64,000 nucleotides of DNA, from positions 27,037-91,036 of the forward strand of contig DASUWU010000165.1 of the NCBI GenBank assembly GCA_036378315.1. Direction: 5' to 3'. Origin of the DNA: CALAED01 sp036378315. GTDB lineage: Bacteria > Actinomycetota > Actinomycetes > Streptosporangiales > Streptosporangiaceae. Below, piece by piece: positions 43,734-52,845 of the stretch. How positions within the stretch are numbered: position 1 is the first letter of the stretch; each line of letters opens with the position of its first letter. Both the position numbers and the translations under genes were made by a program. A model generated the notes under the pieces. That model did not search any database, was not told where the DNA came from, and saw only the letters and a list, made by a program, of their open reading frames with translations.

Positions 43734-44069
43734 ATGTATATCTTCGCGATCACAGTGCTGCTCGGGTTGGCGGCCGTCGCCGTGGCCATGATCGTCGCAC
43801 GGTTCGTCGTCATGGCTACGGAGATCTGGGCGCTGCTGTTGCTGGCGCTCGGTGTCGGTGCGGCGTGGCTCGCCGACTTCAGCATGTTCAGCGGCTGGGA
43901 CGTCGCGGTGCGGAAGGAATGGATCGGCATCACCCTGACGGGCGTTGCCATCGCCGGCTTCGCCGAGGCGTGGTTCGTGGTGCTTCGCCTGTTCAGGGGG
44001 CTGGAGCGCAAGTACAACGACGAGGCCGCGTCCTTCGAGAAGGAAAAGGGGCTGCGCCGCGTCGCCTGA
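43734..44069 (+). CDS. Small membrane protein of unknown function
   Basis: A 111-residue protein with three hydrophobic segments (IFAITVLLGLAAVAVAMIVARFV, EIWALLLLALGVGAAWLADF, EWIGITLTGVAIAGFAEAWFVVL) and a charged C-terminus (LERKYNDEAASFEKEKGLRR). No named family is recognised. ATG 43734 follows AGGGAG by 6 nt. A DevR-type box precedes it and a strong terminator follows at 44122, so it is a single-gene unit, probably hypoxia-induced. Confidence 0.68.
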   Translation: MYIFAITVLLGLAAVAVAMIVARFVVMATEIWALLLLALGVGAAWLADFSMFSGWDVAVRKEWIGITLTGVAIAGFAEAWFVVLRLFRGLERKYNDEAASFEKEKGLRRVA

Positions 44070-44121
44070 CCGGCGGCCCCTCCGGCGCCGGGGCGGCGGC
44101 GCCGGGATGCGGCGATCCGAT

Positions 44122-44162
44122 GACGGCCCGGCCAGGCCTTCTTGAGGTCCGGCCGGGCCGTC
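44122..44162 (+). terminator. Strong hairpin after the membrane protein gene
   Basis: GACGGCCCGGCC (44122-44133) and GGCCGGGCCGTC (44151-44162) are perfect 12-bp arms with a 17-nt loop, 52 bp past the stop. Confidence 0.65.
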
Positions 44163-44334
44163 GTCGTTCCCGGCTCCCGGCCGCCGGGACTATGACCGGC
44201 CGTCCCGGTGTTGGACCATGCGGACGGGACGCTTCGGTTCATGACCCGTTCGCACGGGCTCGCCGGATACCAGGGGACCGCCGCCGCTCGCCGGCCGGGA
44301 CCCGCCCGGCGCCCATACGGAGGTGGTGAGCTCA

Positions 44335-45783
44335 GTGACGCATACGGCCGAGACGCGCGGAACGCGCGAGACCCGCCGCGCGACGTGGCGGGGGCTCCAC
44401 CTCCCGCGTCCCCGCCGCGGAGAGACGCCGCACGCGCCGCGCGTGTCGCCGGTCAAAGACCTGCTCGGCCGCCGTGACTTCCGGCGCATGCTCATCGGCC
44501 AGGCCGTATCGTCGCTGGGCGACTGGATGGGCACCATCGCGCTGATGATGCTGGTGTTGCGGCTGTCCGGGTCGACGACCGCGGTCGGTGGCGTCCTGGT
44601 GCTGCAGCTGCTTCCGTCCGCGGTGGCCGCCCCCATGGTGTCCCGGCTGGTCTCCCGGGTGGACCGGCGCCAGGTCATGCTGGCCTGCGACGCGATCCGG
44701 GCGGTGCTCGCCGTGCTGCTCCCGCTGATCTCGGTGATCGGTTGGGTGTACCTGTGGGCGTTCATGCTGCAGGTGGTGGGACTGGCCTTCCTGCCGGCCA
44801 GGGACGCGGCCACGCCCGTCCTCGCCGGGCTCCCCGAGGGCGAGCACGACGGCGACGAGCGCGACAAGGAGGCCCGGCTGTCGGCGGCCAACGCCTTGAT
44901 CCTCGCCACCGGCTACGGTGCGATCCCGTTCGGCGCCGGATTGTTCGCCCTGATCGTGACCGTCGGGAACGCGATCGGCCTGCCGACTGCTGTGCAGTTC
45001 CTCGTGGCGTTCTGGGTGGACGCGCTGACGTACGTCGCCTCGTACGCCGCGATCCGCGGCATCGGCGACCTCGGCCACCGGTTGCGGCAGTCGGCGGACC
45101 CGGCCGGCGCGGCCGTCGACGTCCCCGCGGCGCGGCGCCGGCAACCGGAGTCCTTCCGGCTGCGCGAGGTGGCCAGGTACCCGGTGGCCAGGACCGTCGT
45201 CGGGGCGACGCTGGTGGCCGTCCTCGGTCTTGGCGCGCTGTTCTCCCTGGGCGCGGTGTTCGTCGACAAGACGGTCGGCGCCGGCCCGGTGGGCTTCGGC
45301 GCGCTCGTGGCGATGTTCGGCGTGGGCGCGGTGACCGGTCTCGTGGTCAGCCGCGTCCTGGCGGGTCGCGCCCGCGACAGGCAGCTGCGGGTCGCCGTGG
45401 CCCTGCAGGGCGCCACGATCGTATCGATGACGATCATCGCGATGCTGCCCCTGACGCTCGTCGGCGCCGCCGTCTTCGGCGCGGCGGTGACGTCGGCGCT
45501 GCTCAACGCGATCGGCCTGCTGCAGGACTCGCTCACCGGCGCGGCGCGCGACCTGGCGCTGTCGGCCTTCCACCTCACCCTGCGCGGCGGTCTCGCGCTG
45601 TCCGCTCTGCTGGCGGGGGCCGCGGCCGACCTGGTCGGCCGGCTGCGCGTTCCGGGAATCGGCCTGCTGCGCCCGGAGCAGACGGTCCTGCTGGCGGCCG
45701 GGGTCATCGTCATCCTCAGCGGGTTCGCGCTGCGGCCGCCGTCGGACCGCCGCCGCGAGCACGCCGCGCCGGCACACATCTGA
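44335..45783 (+). CDS. MFS transporter
   Basis: The 482-residue protein begins with a basic N-terminal extension of about 45 residues. It continues with 12 predicted TM segments: FRRMLIGQAVSSLGDWMGTIALMMLVLRLSG is TM1, RLVSRVDRRQVMLACDAIRAVLAVLLPL carries the MFS A-like loop, and LAVLGLGALFSLGAVFVDKT is in the second half. It resembles drug/unknown-substrate MFS exporters of the EntS type. GTG 44335 is preferred as the start (11 nt after GGAGG); GTGs at 44323 and 44326 lie too near. A weak box-like string lies at 44186 but is not convincing. Confidence 0.85.
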   Translation: MTHTAETRGTRETRRATWRGLHLPRPRRGETPHAPRVSPVKDLLGRRDFRRMLIGQAVSSLGDWMGTIALMMLVLRLSGSTTAVGGVLVLQLLPSAVAAPMVSRLVSRVDRRQVMLACDAIRAVLAVLLPLISVIGWVYLWAFMLQVVGLAFLPARDAATPVLAGLPEGEHDGDERDKEARLSAANALILATGYGAIPFGAGLFALIVTVGNAIGLPTAVQFLVAFWVDALTYVASYAAIRGIGDLGHRLRQSADPAGAAVDVPAARRRQPESFRLREVARYPVARTVVGATLVAVLGLGALFSLGAVFVDKTVGAGPVGFGALVAMFGVGAVTGLVVSRVLAGRARDRQLRVAVALQGATIVSMTIIAMLPLTLVGAAVFGAAVTSALLNAIGLLQDSLTGAARDLALSAFHLTLRGGLALSALLAGAAADLVGRLRVPGIGLLRPEQTVLLAAGVIVILSGFALRPPSDRRREHAAPAHI

Positions 45784-45917
45784 GCCGGCCGGCTCCGGCC
45801 TAGCTGGATCATGCCGCTTGCTGCCCGCTTTCATTCCTTTTTCACCCGTAGCCGGGACCCCGGCCGGGTTGGCCTGCCCCGGACGGGCCCCGGGGAGGAG
45901 GATGGACGTACCCCGCT

Positions 45918-45935
45918 CCGCACCGCCCGGTGCGG
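45918..45935. promoter_or_regulatory. 18-bp palindrome before the phosphoketolase gene
   Basis: CCGCACCG-CC-CGGTGCGG is a perfect 8-2-8 palindrome 65 bp upstream of the ATG at 46000. It may be an operator or a leader hairpin. Confidence 0.35.
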
Positions 45936-45999
45936 CATCTGGTTTCGTGTAAGGGCGGGAGCCGCCCCGTACACCACCGAAGAGGCGAGGGAAGTTTCC

Positions 46000-48378
46000 A
46001 TGACGCGATCAGCGGAGGCAGCGGGAACGGCGCTGTCCGACGAAGAAGTGGCGCTCGTCGACGCGTACTGGCGGGCCGCCAACTACCTGTCGGTGGGCCA
46101 GATCTACCTGCTCGCCAACCCGCTGCTGCGCGAACCGCTGCGCGCCGAGCACATCAAACCCCGGCTGCTCGGGCACTGGGGCACCTCGCCCGGGCTGAAC
46201 TTCTGCTACGTGCACCTCAACCGCGTGATCAAGGCCCGCGACCTGGACATGATCTATGTGATGGGCCCCGGGCACGGGGGGCCGGCCGCGGTGGCCGGCG
46301 CCTGGCTGGAGGGCACCTACAGCGAGGTCTACCCGCACGTCGGCCAGGACGCCACCGGCATGGAACAGCTCTTCCGGCAGTTCTCCTTTCCCGGCGGGGT
46401 GCCGTCGCACGTCGCGCCGGAGACGCCAGGATCGATCCACGAGGGCGGGGAGCTCGGGTACTCGCTCGCGCACGCGTTCGGCGCGGTGCTGGACAACCCC
46501 GACCTGATCGTCGCCTGCATCGTGGGGGACGGAGAGGCGGAGACCGGCCCGCTCGCCACCAGCTGGCACTCGACCAAGTTCATCGACCCGGCGCAGGACG
46601 GGGCGGTGCTGCCGATCCTGCACCTCAACGGCTACAAGATCGCCAACCCGACGGTGCTGGCGCGGATCTCCGAGGAGGAGCTGGTGTCCCTCCTCGAGGG
46701 ATACGGCTACCGTCCGTACCTCGTCAGCGGCGACGACCCCGCGATGATGCACCGGCTCATGGCCGACACCCTGGACACGGCGATGGACGAGATCGCCGCC
46801 ATCCAGGCCGCGGCCCGCGCGCCCGGCGGCACGGCGGAACGGCCGCGCTGGCCGATGATCGTCCTGCGCAGCCCCAAGGGCTGGACGGGGCCCAAGGAGG
46901 TCGACGGCCTGCCGGTCGAGGGGACGTGGCGGTCGCACCAGGTGCCACTGGCCAAGGTGAGAGAGAACCCGGCACACCTCGCCGAGCTGGAGCGATGGCT
47001 GCGGTCCTACCGGCCGGACGAGCTCTTCGACGAGTCCGGCCGGCTGATCCCCGAGCTGCGGGCGCTGGCCCCGGCCGGAGACCGGCGGATGAGCGCCAAC
47101 CCGCACGCCAACGGCGGGCTGCTGCTGCGCCCGCTCATCCTGCCCGACTTCCGCGACTACGCCGTCCCCGTCGACGAGCCGGGCACCACGACGAGCGAGG
47201 CCACGCGGGTGCTCGGCGGGCTGCTGCGCGACATCGTGGCGGCCAACCAGGACCGCTTCCGCATCATGGGACCGGACGAGACCGCGTCGAACCGCCTCGA
47301 CGCGGTCTTCGAGGTGACCGACCGGGTCTGGGACGCCGACCGGTGGCCGGGCGACGACCATCTCGCCCCGCGCGGCCGGGTGATGGAGGTGCTCAGTGAG
47401 CACCTGTGCCAGGGCTGGCTCGAGGGCTACCTGCTGACCGGGCGGCACGGCCTGTTCAACAGCTATGAGGCGTTCATCCATATCGTCGACTCGATGTTCA
47501 ACCAGCACGCCAAATGGTTGAAGGTCACCAGGCAACTCCCGTGGCGGCGGCCCATCGCGTCGCTGAACTACCTGCTCAGCTCGCACGTCTGGCGCCAGGA
47601 CCACAACGGGTTCACCCATCAGGACCCGGGCTTCCTCGACGTCGTCCTCAACAAGAAGCCGGAGATCATCCGGGTCTACCTGCCGCCGGACGCCAACACC
47701 CTGCTCTCGGTGGCCGACCACTGTCTGCGGTCACGCGACTACATCAACGTGATCGTGGCCGGCAAGCAGCCGGCGCTGAACTGGCTGCCGATGGACCAGG
47801 CGATCCTGCACTGCACGCGCGGCATCGGCATCTTCGAGTGGGCGAGCACCGACGGCGGCGCCGATCCCGACGTCGTCCTCGCCTGCGCGGGGGACACCCC
47901 GACGCTGGAGACGCTGGCCGCCGTCGACCTGCTCCGCCGGCATTTCCCCACCCTGCGGGTACGGGTCGTCAACGTGGTCGACCTGATGCGGTTGCAGCCC
48001 GACACCGAGCATCCGCACGGGCTCACCGACCGGGAGTTCGACGCGATCTTCACCACGGACCGGCCGGTCATCTTCGCCTTCCACGGCTACCCGTACCTCA
48101 TCCACCGGCTCACCTACCGCCGGCACGGTCACTCGAACCTGCACGTGCGCGGCTACAAGGAGGAGGGCACCACGACCACGCCGTTCGACATGGTCATGCT
48201 CAACGACCTCGACCGCTACCACCTGGTCATGGACGTCATCGACCGGGTGCCGGAGCTCGGCGGGCGGGTCGCGCACGTACGGCAGGCGATGATGGACGCC
48301 CGGTTGCGGCATCGTGCCTACACGCGCGAGCACGGTGAGGACCCGGCGGAGGTCCGCGACTGGGTCTGGCCGTACTGA
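46000..48378 (+). CDS. xfp: Phosphoketolase (xylulose-5-/fructose-6-phosphate)
   Basis: The 792-residue protein is a full-length phosphoketolase: YWRAANYLSVGQIYLLANPLL, KPRLLGHWGTSPGLNFCYVHLNR, MGPGHGGPAAVAGAWLEG, IHEGGELGYSLAHAFGA and the thiamine diphosphate motif VGDGEAETG. The latter half has ETASNRL, LTGRHGLFNSYEAFIHI and HVWRQDHNGFTHQDPG. It cleaves xylulose-5-P or fructose-6-P with phosphate to acetyl phosphate. ATG 46000 follows GAGGGAAG; a longer frame begins at 45811 without coding-like features. Acetate kinase starts 9 bp after its stop, so the pair converts acetyl phosphate to acetate plus ATP without oxygen. No clear DevR-type box is seen upstream, only an 8-2-8 palindrome. Confidence 0.96.
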   Translation: MTRSAEAAGTALSDEEVALVDAYWRAANYLSVGQIYLLANPLLREPLRAEHIKPRLLGHWGTSPGLNFCYVHLNRVIKARDLDMIYVMGPGHGGPAAVAGAWLEGTYSEVYPHVGQDATGMEQLFRQFSFPGGVPSHVAPETPGSIHEGGELGYSLAHAFGAVLDNPDLIVACIVGDGEAETGPLATSWHSTKFIDPAQDGAVLPILHLNGYKIANPTVLARISEEELVSLLEGYGYRPYLVSGDDPAMMHRLMADTLDTAMDEIAAIQAAARAPGGTAERPRWPMIVLRSPKGWTGPKEVDGLPVEGTWRSHQVPLAKVRENPAHLAELERWLRSYRPDELFDESGRLIPELRALAPAGDRRMSANPHANGGLLLRPLILPDFRDYAVPVDEPGTTTSEATRVLGGLLRDIVAANQDRFRIMGPDETASNRLDAVFEVTDRVWDADRWPGDDHLAPRGRVMEVLSEHLCQGWLEGYLLTGRHGLFNSYEAFIHIVDSMFNQHAKWLKVTRQLPWRRPIASLNYLLSSHVWRQDHNGFTHQDPGFLDVVLNKKPEIIRVYLPPDANTLLSVADHCLRSRDYINVIVAGKQPALNWLPMDQAILHCTRGIGIFEWASTDGGADPDVVLACAGDTPTLETLAAVDLLRRHFPTLRVRVVNVVDLMRLQPDTEHPHGLTDREFDAIFTTDRPVIFAFHGYPYLIHRLTYRRHGHSNLHVRGYKEEGTTTTPFDMVMLNDLDRYHLVMDVIDRVPELGGRVAHVRQAMMDARLRHRAYTREHGEDPAEVRDWVWPY

Positions 48379-48387
48379 GCCCGGCCC

Positions 48388-49473
48388 ATGCGGATCCTGA
48401 GCGTCAACGCCGGGTCGAGCAGCCTCAAGCTGAGCCTCCTCGACTCCGGCGACCAGGTCGTGGCGCGCCGGCACGTCGAGGCCGTGGGCGGCCGGTTCGA
48501 CGCCGGCATGGTCACGGACTCGCTCGCCGGCCTGCCGGCGCCGGACGCGGTCGGGCACCGCGTGGTCCACGGCGGCCGCGAGTTCGTCGCCCCCGTCCGC
48601 ATCGACGAGCACGTCGAGCGGCGGCTGCGCGAGCTCACCGCGCTGGCCCCGCTGCACCAGCCCAAGTCGCTGGCCGGCATCGAGGCGGTCCGCGGCGGGC
48701 TGCCGGGCGTGCCGGAGGTCGCCTGCTTCGACACCGCCTTCCACGCCACGCTGCCGGACGCCGCCGCCACGTACGCGGTGCCCGAGGCGTGGCGGCGGGC
48801 GTACGGGCTGCGGCGGTACGGCTTCCACGGCCTCTCGCACGCCTACGCCGCCCGCCGGGTGGCCGGCCTCGCCGGCACCACCCCGGCCAGGCTCGTCGTG
48901 TGCCATCTGGGGGCCGGCGCGTCGCTCGCCGCCGTACGCGACGGCCGCTCCGTGGACACGACCATGGGGTTCACGCCGCTCGAGGGCCTGGTGATGGCCA
49001 CCAGGTCGGGCGACGTCGACCCCGGCATGTTGCTGTGGCTGGCCGAGCGTACGGACCTGACGATCACAGAGCTCTCCCGCGCGCTGGAGCACGAGTCCGG
49101 GCTGTACGCGCTCGCCGGCACCGCCGACATGCGCGAAGTGTTGACACGCGCCGCCGGTGGCGAGCCGCGGGCCGTCCTCGCCCGCGACGTGTACGTCCAC
49201 CGCCTGCGCGCGGCCGTGGCCGGGATGGCCGCCTCCCTCGGCGGGCTCGACGCGCTCGTCTTCACCGGCGGCGTCGGCGAGCACGCCGTGGAGATACGGT
49301 CGCTGGCCGCGGCTGGGCTCGGCTTCCTCGGCGTCGCCGTCGACGACGACGCCAACCGGGCCGCCGTCCCGGACGCCGAGATCACCGGTGCCGGGGCGCC
49401 GGTCCGTACGTTCGTCATCGAAGCCAGGGAGGACTTGGAGATCGCCGCAGGTGTACGGGCCGTGCTCGGCTGA
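48388..49473 (+). CDS. ackA: Acetate kinase
   Basis: The 361-residue protein has the two acetate-kinase signatures: RILSVNAGSSSLKLSL at the start and YGFHGLSHAYAARRVAGL near residue 150. It also has CHLGAGASLAAVRDGRSVDTTMGFTPLEGLVMATRSGDVDPG, ESGLYALAGTADMREVL and FTGGVGEHA. It is shorter than the usual ~400 residues because the N-terminal domain is compact. It uses acetyl phosphate from the upstream phosphoketolase to make ATP. The start ATG follows the xfp stop by 9 bp, so they are one operon. Confidence 0.95.
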   Translation: MRILSVNAGSSSLKLSLLDSGDQVVARRHVEAVGGRFDAGMVTDSLAGLPAPDAVGHRVVHGGREFVAPVRIDEHVERRLRELTALAPLHQPKSLAGIEAVRGGLPGVPEVACFDTAFHATLPDAAATYAVPEAWRRAYGLRRYGFHGLSHAYAARRVAGLAGTTPARLVVCHLGAGASLAAVRDGRSVDTTMGFTPLEGLVMATRSGDVDPGMLLWLAERTDLTITELSRALEHESGLYALAGTADMREVLTRAAGGEPRAVLARDVYVHRLRAAVAGMAASLGGLDALVFTGGVGEHAVEIRSLAAAGLGFLGVAVDDDANRAAVPDAEITGAGAPVRTFVIEAREDLEIAAGVRAVLG

Positions 49474-49509
49474 CCGCTCAAGGTCCCGCGCCGGGTGGAC
49501 TTTCGCCCC
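49474..49509. promoter_or_regulatory. DevR/DosR-type box pair before the nitroreductase gene
   Basis: TGGACTTTCGCCCC (49496-49509) is one mismatch from the consensus. On the minus strand GGGACCTTGAGCGG (49474-49487) is a weaker half-site copy. Centres are 22 bp apart, two helical turns, and the nearest is 36 bp before the nitroreductase ATG. Confidence 0.62.
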
Positions 49510-49544
49510 TGCCACCTGCGCTTTCGTGATGGTCCGCTGGAAGC

Positions 49545-50651
49545 ATGGACCGTACCCACAGGCCGGCCGGCGACGCGGCGGCGGCCGACGACGCGATCAG
49601 GTTCGCCGTGGAGGCGGCCATCCTGGCGCCTTCGGTCCACAACACGCAGCCGTGGTGGTTCGGCGGCGCCGGACCTGACCGGATGGACGCGGGAGCCGGG
49701 GCCGGCGGCCGCCGGATCAGCCTGCACGCCGACGTGGACCGCAGGCTGGACGTGGCCGACCCCGACGGCAGGGAGATGCTGATCAGTTGCGGCGCGGCGC
49801 TGTTCACCCTCCGCGTCGCGATCCGCGACCTCGGCCATGATCCCGAGGTCACCGTGTTGCCCGACCCTGACCGGCCGAGCCTGCTGGCCGATGTGGTGTT
49901 CGGCACCCAAGTGCCGCGGACGGAGGAGAACACCCTGCTGTTCCAGCAGATCCACCGGCGCCGCACCCATCGCGGGGCCTTCCGCGGCGACGCGGTCTCA
50001 TCCTCGCTGCTGGCCACGCTGCGCCGCGAGGTGGCCGACGAGGGCGCCGAACTGCGCGTCGTCGGCGACGATCGGGCGCGGGCCGCGCTTGGCGCGCTGA
50101 CCGAGGCGGCCGACCACGTGCAGCGGACCGTACCCGCCTACCGGGTCGAGACCGCCAGGTGGGCTCCGCGTCCCGGCGCCGTACGCCACGACGGCGTGCC
50201 GGAGTCGGCCTATCCGCGCGAGCCGCGCCGCACCGAGCCGCACTATCCGATGCGGGACTTCGCGCATGGCCAGGGCTGGGGCACGGACGCCGCCGAGGCG
50301 GAGGCGTCCCGGTCGGAGGCGTCTCGGTCGGAGGCGCACGAGCCCGGCGCCGACCTGGTCACCGGCGTCGTCGCGCTGCTCACCACTCCCGGCGATCTCC
50401 GTGCGGACTGGCTGCGCGCCGGGCAGGCGCTGCAGCGGCTGCTGCTGCGCGCCTCAGCGGACGACGTGTCGGCCGCGTTCCACACCCAGGCGCTTGAGGT
50501 CCCCGAGCTTCGCGAGTTCGTCCGCGGCCGGTTCTGCGACGGCGCGCACCCGCAGATGCTGCTGCGCCTCGGGCGTCCCGCGTGGCGACCCGGCGACGCG
50601 TACGGGGCGGTCCGCCGCCCGGTCGCCGACGTCGTCGCCGACGACCGGTAA
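49545..50651 (+). CDS. Acg-like nitroreductase-family protein
   Basis: A 368-residue protein of the nitroreductase fold: AIRFAVEAAILAPSVHNTQPWWF near the N-terminus, REMLISCGAALFTLRVAIRDLGHDPEV, QIHRRRTHRGAF and the C-terminal HPQMLLRLGRPAWRPGDAYGAVRRPVADVV. It matches the mycobacterial Acg (Rv2032)/Rv3131 group in DosR regulons, which have two fused nitroreductase halves and bind FMN without proven nitroreductase activity. A repeat EASRSEASRSEA (15-bp DNA repeat) is inserted near residue 250. ATG 49545 is close behind a box pair. The next gene (USP) is convergent. Confidence 0.85.
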   Translation: MDRTHRPAGDAAAADDAIRFAVEAAILAPSVHNTQPWWFGGAGPDRMDAGAGAGGRRISLHADVDRRLDVADPDGREMLISCGAALFTLRVAIRDLGHDPEVTVLPDPDRPSLLADVVFGTQVPRTEENTLLFQQIHRRRTHRGAFRGDAVSSSLLATLRREVADEGAELRVVGDDRARAALGALTEAADHVQRTVPAYRVETARWAPRPGAVRHDGVPESAYPREPRRTEPHYPMRDFAHGQGWGTDAAEAEASRSEASRSEAHEPGADLVTGVVALLTTPGDLRADWLRAGQALQRLLLRASADDVSAAFHTQALEVPELREFVRGRFCDGAHPQMLLRLGRPAWRPGDAYGAVRRPVADVVADDR

Positions 50652-50700
50652 GGATGTCACCGCCCGGTGCGGCGACCTGCCGCGGCGGCCTGCCGGACTC

Positions 50701-51138
50701 TCATACCTCCTGCTTGCTGTGCGCCTGGTCGGCGCAGACGACGACGGTGCAGGGCGAGGACGACAGCACCCGGGGCACGGTGTCGCCGCCGAGCAGGGTG
50801 CCGCGCGGGGAGTCACGGCGTGCCCCAACGACGACCAGTTCGGCGCGTTCAGCCGCGCGGACGAGCACCCCGGCCGGGCTGCCGTAGGTGATCCGCAGCC
50901 GGGTGGTGATGTGTTGCGCCCGCGGCAGCTCGCGGGCGACCAGGGAGCGAAGCCGCAGCCACGTGGCGACGTGGGCGGGGGAGAAGCGTCGCTCGCGCCG
51001 GCCCGACATGACGCAGATCACGTCCAGGCGGGCTCCCCGCCGCTTGGCCTCGTCGGCCGCCCGGCGGAGCGCGGCGATCGAGTTCCGCGAGCCGTCGACT
51101 CCGACGACCACGCAGCGCTGGGTCGGGATGATTCGCAT
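50701..51138 (-). CDS. Universal stress protein
   Basis: A 145-residue single-domain USP: CVVVGVDGSRNSIAALRRAADEAKRRGARLDVICV at the start, a middle helix, and LVVVGARRDSPRGTLLGGDTVPRVLSSSPCTVVV. The C-terminal Gly loop is close to, but not the same as, the ATP-binding G-x2-G-x9-G-S motif. ATG 51138 follows GGAG by 7 nt. It is divergent from the CBS-BON gene; a box at 51221 lies between them. The same pairing (USP against CBS-BON) appears at 8-10 kb. Confidence 0.88.
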   Translation of the reverse strand: MRIIPTQRCVVVGVDGSRNSIAALRRAADEAKRRGARLDVICVMSGRRERRFSPAHVATWLRLRSLVARELPRAQHITTRLRITYGSPAGVLVRAAERAELVVVGARRDSPRGTLLGGDTVPRVLSSSPCTVVVCADQAHSKQEV

Positions 51139-51220
51139 GACCCATCTCCTTCGGTCCACCTGCGTCCACCATCCCCGGTCGGCTGAAGCCGCAGGCAGAG
51201 CCGAGCGACCCGGAAGCGAT

Positions 51221-51234
51221 GGGACCTTAGCCCC
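51221..51234. promoter_or_regulatory. DevR/DosR-type box, exact match
   Basis: GGGACCTTAGCCCC, an exact match, 83 bp from the USP gene and 115 bp from the CBS-BON gene. Confidence 0.75.
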
Positions 51235-51348
51235 CGGAGAACGAACGTCACCACGAACGGGGACGTTCGGCACTGCCGGGCGCCACTCCGGCCGCGCGAC
51301 GCTGACGGTGTCCCATCCGATCTCCGAGCGGCTGTACGGGAGGCCCAG

Positions 51349-52029
51349 ATGATGAGGTCGACGGTCCGGGACGTGATGACGACCGACGTGGTGACCGTAC
51401 GGGCGGACACGCCGTTCAAGGAGATCGCCCGCGTGCTGGCCACGAGCCGGATCAGCGGGGTCCCCGTGGTGAACGCGGACGGCACGGTGGTGGGCGTCGT
51501 CTCCGAAGCGGACCTGCTGCCCAAGGAAGAGTTCAAGACGCTGACCGACGAGTATCCCCGCCTCGGACGGCGCGCGGCCAAGGCGGCCCGCGCCAAGGCC
51601 GGCGGCGACACCGCCGCCGAGCTGATGAGCACGCCGGCGGTGACGATCGCCCCCGACGCGCCCGTCGCCGAGGCGGCCCGGATGCTGGCCGAGCGCGGGA
51701 TCAAGCGCCTGCCCGTGGTGGCCGGTGGCCGCCTCGTCGGCATTGTGACCCGGGCCGACGTGCTCGGCGTCTTCCTCAAGTCCGACGCGCAGATCAGCAA
51801 GCTCGTGATCGAGGAGGTCGTCAAGCGCTGCCTGTGGGAGGACCCGGAGTTCGTCAGCGTCCATGTCAAGGACGGCGTCGTCACGCTCGGCGGCCGGCTC
51901 GAGCTGAAGAGCCTCATCCCCATCGCGGTGCGCCTGACCGCCGCCATCGACGGGGTGGTGGACGTCGTCGACCGGCTCGCCTACGTCCAGGACGACACGA
52001 CCCCCGAATACCAGCGCTACTGGCGGTGA
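51349..52029 (+). CDS. Two-CBS-domain protein with C-terminal BON domain
   Basis: The 226-residue protein has CBS 1 (VRDVMTTDVVTVRADTPFKEIARVLATSRISGVPVVN), CBS 2 (AAELMSTPAVTIAPDAPVAEAARMLAERGIKRLPVV) and a BON domain (DPEFVSVHVKDGVVTLGGRLE...GVVDVVDRLAYV). It resembles actinomycete CBS-BON proteins and the CBS part of Hrp1. Ligands are probably adenine nucleotides at the CBS pair. ATG 51349 follows GGGAGG by 5 nt (51352 is an alternative). The divergent USP and shared box suggest co-regulation. Confidence 0.88.
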   Translation: MMRSTVRDVMTTDVVTVRADTPFKEIARVLATSRISGVPVVNADGTVVGVVSEADLLPKEEFKTLTDEYPRLGRRAAKAARAKAGGDTAAELMSTPAVTIAPDAPVAEAARMLAERGIKRLPVVAGGRLVGIVTRADVLGVFLKSDAQISKLVIEEVVKRCLWEDPEFVSVHVKDGVVTLGGRLELKSLIPIAVRLTAAIDGVVDVVDRLAYVQDDTTPEYQRYWR

Positions 52030-52033
52030 CCGC

Positions 52034-52648
52034 TCAGCCTGTCCCTCCCAGCAGTGACCAGTCGAGAGCGATCCGGACCGGGCCGTCCGCGTGGCGCTCG
52101 CCCCCTGGCTCCAGCACGGTGACCAGGCGGTACGCGGCGATCGCGTGATCGAGGGCGAGGACCTCGATAGTGGACACCCCGCCGTCATGGAGCCGGACGA
52201 TCCAGTACCAGGGGATTCCGGCCGCGGCGTACTCGGCGCGCTTGTCCACCGTTTCGACCCGGCCGGAGCCGGAGACGACCTCGACGGCGACGAGCACCAT
52301 GTGGGCGGGAAGCGGCTTCTCGTCGTCAGGAGCGCAACGATACAGCGCCACGTCGGGCCGGCGGATGTGAGCGCGGGGCAGCTCCCAGAGCACGACGTCG
52401 AAGTCGAGGTCGGCATCGAGGCACTCTTCGGTTTCGGCGGTGTGCCGTACGGCGGCCCGCTCGAACATGTTGGCGAGATGGCGGGTGACCTTCTGGTGGA
52501 GTCGGGACGGAGACTCGCACCGCACCGCCTGGCCGTCGACCACCTCAACCTGGCGGCAGAAGTCCTCGGGTAGCCGCTTCCAGATATCCACCGTGATCGG
52601 CTCGGGCTGCATGGGCATGCTCTTCGCCCACTCGAAGATCTCCCGCAC
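52034..52648 (-). CDS. Uma2-family (DUF820) endonuclease-like protein
   Basis: A 204-residue protein of the PD-(D/E)XK-like Uma2 family: YWKRLPEDF-type start (IWKRLPEDFCRQVEVVDGQAVR), HQKVTRHLANMFERA, the motif RRPDVALYRC and LVAVEVVSGSGRVETVDKRAEYAAAGIPWYWIV, whose Asp, Glu and Lys fit the catalytic set. Function is unknown; the family is very abundant in actinomycetes. GTG 52648 follows GGAGG by 4 nt. It is convergent with the CBS-BON gene and divergent from the oxidase. Confidence 0.85.
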   Translation of the reverse strand: MREIFEWAKSMPMQPEPITVDIWKRLPEDFCRQVEVVDGQAVRCESPSRLHQKVTRHLANMFERAAVRHTAETEECLDADLDFDVVLWELPRAHIRRPDVALYRCAPDDEKPLPAHMVLVAVEVVSGSGRVETVDKRAEYAAAGIPWYWIVRLHDGGVSTIEVLALDHAIAAYRLVTVLEPGGERHADGPVRIALDWSLLGGTG

Positions 52649-52845
52649 TCGTCCTCCCCGTCCGGATCTGCTGCCAACCTTACGGCTGCCGGCTCGGGGC
52701 GGTGACGGCCGGCGAAGTCCCGCCGCGGAGTGTCCGGCTATGGTGCTTGGATGTCGTTGAGGCGGGAGGTGGCAATGATCGCACGGACATGGCGGGCGCG
52801 GGCCACCGCGGCCGGCGCCGAGGCCACGGTGACTGGGGAGCCGCG

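Noticed and set aside
44186..44199. GGGACTATGACCGG as a DevR-type box before the MFS gene
   Set aside because: The left half fits, but the right half has several mismatches and lacks the central TT; too weak to support regulation.
45862..45878. GGGACC-containing string before the phosphoketolase gene
   Set aside because: The central TT is replaced by CC and the right half is poor; it looks like general GC-rich sequence.
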